A DNA stretch of 64,000 nt from Hydrogenophaga sp. (GTDB lineage: Bacteria; Pseudomonadota; Gammaproteobacteria; Burkholderiales; Burkholderiaceae_C), in assembly GCA_011391495.1 (NCBI GenBank), contig JAABQK010000003.1, forward strand, positions 62,001-126,000, written 5' to 3'. Below are positions 61,377-64,000 of this stretch, in pieces (positions within the stretch are counted from its first letter, which is position 1; each line of letters begins with the position of its first letter). The position numbers and the translations under genes were made by a program. The notes under the pieces are model-generated. The model searched no databases and was not told the DNA's origin. It saw nothing but the letters and a program-made list of their open reading frames with translations.

Positions 61377-62048
61377 TCAGGCGGATCGCAGGGAGTCGGC
61401 CGCGCGAACGGCGGCGACGAATGCGTGAATCTTGCCAGCGTCCTTGATGCCCTTGGACACCTCGACGCCGGAACTCACGTCAACGGCCCAAGGCCGTACG
61501 CGCGATATGCCATCGATCACGTTTGCAGGCGTGAGTCCACCAGACAAAACGAGGCGAGAGCTGGCGTTTAGAAGCGGATGTGACCAAGGGAATGCTGTCC
61601 AGTCAAAGGATTGACCTCCACCACCAAAGGCTTCGACATGGGCGTCGAGCAGGATGGCCTGAGCGGCAGAAAAAGTCTCGGCGTATTTTAGAAGATCAAA
61701 GCCCGCACCGGCGGATCCTGTGGGTATGCGGGCAGCGCGCAGGAATGGCCGGGCCGGTGCCAGGCAGTCGGCGGGCGTTTCGTCGCCATGGAACTGCAGC
61801 AAGGCGTTGGGTACGGCGGCCACACCCTGGCTGATGAACTCGGGGCTGGCGTTCACGAACAGCAGCACGGGCGTGACAAATGCCGGAAGAAGCCTCGCAA
61901 GCTCGCCCGCGCGTTCGGGGGCGACAAACCGCGGGCTTTTCGTGTACATCACAAACCCGATGGCATCGGCACCTGCTTGCACGGCCGCTTCCACGTCGGC
62001 TTCTCGGGTCAGTCCGCAGATCTTGATACGGGTGCGAAGAAGGGGCAT
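61377..62048 (-). CDS. trpF: Phosphoribosylanthranilate isomerase
   Basis: RIKICGLTREADVEAAVQAGADAIGFVMYTKSPRFV; VLSGGLTPANV; VDVSSGVE. Confidence 0.96.
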   Translation of the reverse strand: MPLLRTRIKICGLTREADVEAAVQAGADAIGFVMYTKSPRFVAPERAGELARLLPAFVTPVLLFVNASPEFISQGVAAVPNALLQFHGDETPADCLAPARPFLRAARIPTGSAGAGFDLLKYAETFSAAQAILLDAHVEAFGGGGQSFDWTAFPWSHPLLNASSRLVLSGGLTPANVIDGISRVRPWAVDVSSGVEVSKGIKDAGKIHAFVAAVRAADSLRSA

Positions 62049-62160
62049 GTCGCGAAATGGAAGGGTTTGGGTAGAAAACACCGCGAAACCGGCGTGACCG
62101 GCTCGCCGAGCCTTTGCCAAGGGGCCACCTCTCCATCTGGAAGCGGCGAAGGAGGGAGGG

Positions 62161-62994
62161 TTATGGTAACCAGTCAAACGGCGGCGTGCGGGTGGGCAAG
62201 CCCAAAGAGTCTTCGTACACCGGCCCCAGAAAGTACAGACCGTCAGGGGAAAAGGTGGGGGCTGCCGCATCTCGACTTCTGGCCTGGAGTACCTCCGCCA
62301 TCCACTCCGCTTTTTGGCTGCCGGTACCGATGGCAATCAAGCAGCCCATGATGTTGCGGATCATGTGGTGCAGAAACGCCGTCGCCTCGAATTCAAACGT
62401 CCAGTAGGCGCCACGTCGCGCGATGCTGATGCGCAGCATATTCTTGACCGGCGAATGGGACTGGCATTGCGCTGCGCGAAACGATGTGAAGTCGTGTTCA
62501 CCTATCAAGGTGCCGGCGGCCTGTTGCATGGCTTCCATCTGGAGCGGACGGAACACCCAGCCGACACGACCCAGGTCGACACTCGGCCTCACCGCGGATT
62601 CAAGCAGCACGTAGGCGTAGCGGCGAGACTGTGCGCTGGCCCGGGCGTGGAAGCTGTGTGGGACCTTGCGTGCCCACTGCACCGCAATGTCCGGCGGTAG
62701 GAAACGGTTGGTGCCGCGCACCCAGGCGTTCTCTGTGCGGTCGACCGGGCTGTCGAAATGCACCACCTGCATGAGGCCGTGCACGCCCGAATCGGTCCGG
62801 CCGGCGCAGAGGGTGCTGATGCGATCCAGTGCGGTGAACTGAGCCAGCGCGCGCTCCAGTTTGTCCTGTACGGTGAGGCCACTGAGCTGACTTTGCCAGC
62901 CTTCGTAGGCCCGACCGTTGTAACTCACCCCCAGCGCAATGCGGGTCCTCTGCGTATCGCCTGATGCAGAGTCTGCTGTTGCGTCGGTTGACAA
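62161..62994 (-). CDS. truA: tRNA pseudouridine(38-40) synthase TruA
   Basis: ALGVSYNGRAYEGWQSQ, CAGRTDSGVHGLMQVVHFDS, FLHHMIRNIMG. Confidence 0.97.
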   Translation of the reverse strand: MSTDATADSASGDTQRTRIALGVSYNGRAYEGWQSQLSGLTVQDKLERALAQFTALDRISTLCAGRTDSGVHGLMQVVHFDSPVDRTENAWVRGTNRFLPPDIAVQWARKVPHSFHARASAQSRRYAYVLLESAVRPSVDLGRVGWVFRPLQMEAMQQAAGTLIGEHDFTSFRAAQCQSHSPVKNMLRISIARRGAYWTFEFEATAFLHHMIRNIMGCLIAIGTGSQKAEWMAEVLQARSRDAAAPTFSPDGLYFLGPVYEDSLGLPTRTPPFDWLP

Positions 62995-63020
62995 GGCTGG
63001 GCTGTGCAGGAACTGGTGGT

Positions 63021-64000
63021 TCAGACCAGATCAGCCAGGAAGGTGCTGGCCTTCGTCTTGAGCGTGCCAGAGGCCTCGGCGAGCACTTCCTCTGCCAGTG
63101 AGCGGGCTCCCTCAAGGTCACCGATGGCGCGAAATTCTTCGGCCAAGGAGAGTTTGGTATCCAGCGGACTCTCTTCGGTCAGGCCCTTGCCCGCGGTCGA
63201 AGCGTCGACTGCCTTGTCGCCAAGGTCCAGGCTGATGTCATTCAGATCAAACGACATCAGCTCAGCCGGAGAGCTGGGCTGGCTATCAATGGCTGGCACC
63301 GGCGCTGGCTCTGACGTGTCTTCATCCGGCATGGACAAGGCCATGGGTTGCGGTTCGTCAAGCGAGAAATCAGGCAAAACTTCACCATCATCGAAAGTCG
63401 GCGTGTTTTCTGCCGGCGCTGGAGACACCGACACTTCACCAGTCGCGGGCATGTCCAGTGCCACAGGCTCGGAGGGAAAGTCGAGATCAAAATCCATCGA
63501 CATGGAGGAGGGGCCAGCCTTCTCTTCCACGTTGCTGGTCAGCACTTCGGTGCTGTTGAGATCGTCCAGGCCGGACATGGCGGCTTCAGTGGGAGCGGGA
63601 AGATGGCCTGCAGAGGCAAGATCTGCGCGGGAATCGTCGATCGAGAAATCAAGGTCAAGATCCAGATCCGCTGTGCCGACACCTGGCCCGGTGGCATTCG
63701 CAAGGGTGCTGCTACCGAAGGGTATCGTGTTCATGGCACCCCCCGCAGCGATGGGTACGGCGCCTGCCTTGACGGCGGGAGCCCCGCCCGGCTGGTACAG
63801 GGGGTTGGCTGGATCAAGTTCGCGCCCCAACGCACAGGCTTGGTCCCATTCCGGGCCCTGTCCCTGGGTAAGACCATAGGCCTCGGTCGCTACCACCTCG
63901 AAGGCCTTGGCATCGCGGCGCTTGGCGTAGATCTCGAGCAGCTTGTTGTGAATGGCCACCCGCGTGGGTGTGCTGCGCATGGCTTCTTTGAGAATCTCCT
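63021..64000 (-). CDS. fimV: FimV/HubP-like protein, C-terminal part (5' end beyond window)
   Basis: Acidic linker and C-terminal TKLSLAEEFRAIGDLEGARSLAEEVLAEASGTLKTKASTFLADLV; frame stays open to window end; downstream position of truA typical. Confidence 0.85.
   Translation of the reverse strand, partial: EILKEAMRSTPTRVAIHNKLLEIYAKRRDAKAFEVVATEAYGLTQGQGPEWDQACALGRELDPANPLYQPGGAPAVKAGAVPIAAGGAMNTIPFGSSTLANATGPGVGTADLDLDLDFSIDDSRADLASAGHLPAPTEAAMSGLDDLNSTEVLTSNVEEKAGPSSMSMDFDLDFPSEPVALDMPATGEVSVSPAPAENTPTFDDGEVLPDFSLDEPQPMALSMPDEDTSEPAPVPAIDSQPSSPAELMSFDLNDISLDLGDKAVDASTAGKGLTEESPLDTKLSLAEEFRAIGDLEGARSLAEEVLAEASGTLKTKASTFLADLV

Overview
GC-rich bacterial chromosome window, most likely Burkholderiales/Comamonadaceae (inferred from gene content and order, not tested). 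Left part: rph-rdgB-hemW core block and a tRNA-Ser(TGA), then a urease locus on the minus strand (ureD ... ureA, ureB ... ureC-E-F-G). The urease operon is split by an atypical response-regulator/TPR gene, a 53-aa His-rich membrane peptide and an opposite-strand beta-helix lipoprotein gene. Upstream on the same strand are a nucleoside-deaminase-family gene and an ABC importer. Next comes a purine/ureide catabolism cluster: NCS2 permease, malic enzyme, ArgE/DapE-like hydrolase, UraD-AllC fusion, PuuE allantoinase, GntR regulator, HIU hydrolase, XdhC, PuuD. The middle carries formaldehyde detoxification (frmA/fghA), HAD, Rieske, S49 peptidase, YdcF-like, galE, a decayed manC-like pseudogene and galU. 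The right part is core synteny: Maf, DUF177, rpmF, plsX-fabHDG-acpP-fabF, rpoE-rseA-rseB-mucD, lepA-lepB-rnc-era-recO-pdxJ-acpS-nagZ, accD-trpA-trpB-trpF-truA, and a partial fimV. The most interesting signals are regulatory. I see apparent sigma54 (-24/-12) promoters with upstream NtrC-like palindromes before ureA and before the ABC substrate-binding gene, and four copies of a GTGTATACAC palindrome at purine-cluster promoters that fit a local FCD/GntR regulon. One of these palindromes lies between the putative enhancers and the sigma54 promoter. All assignments come from reading the sequence and the translated ORFs; no database search was run.
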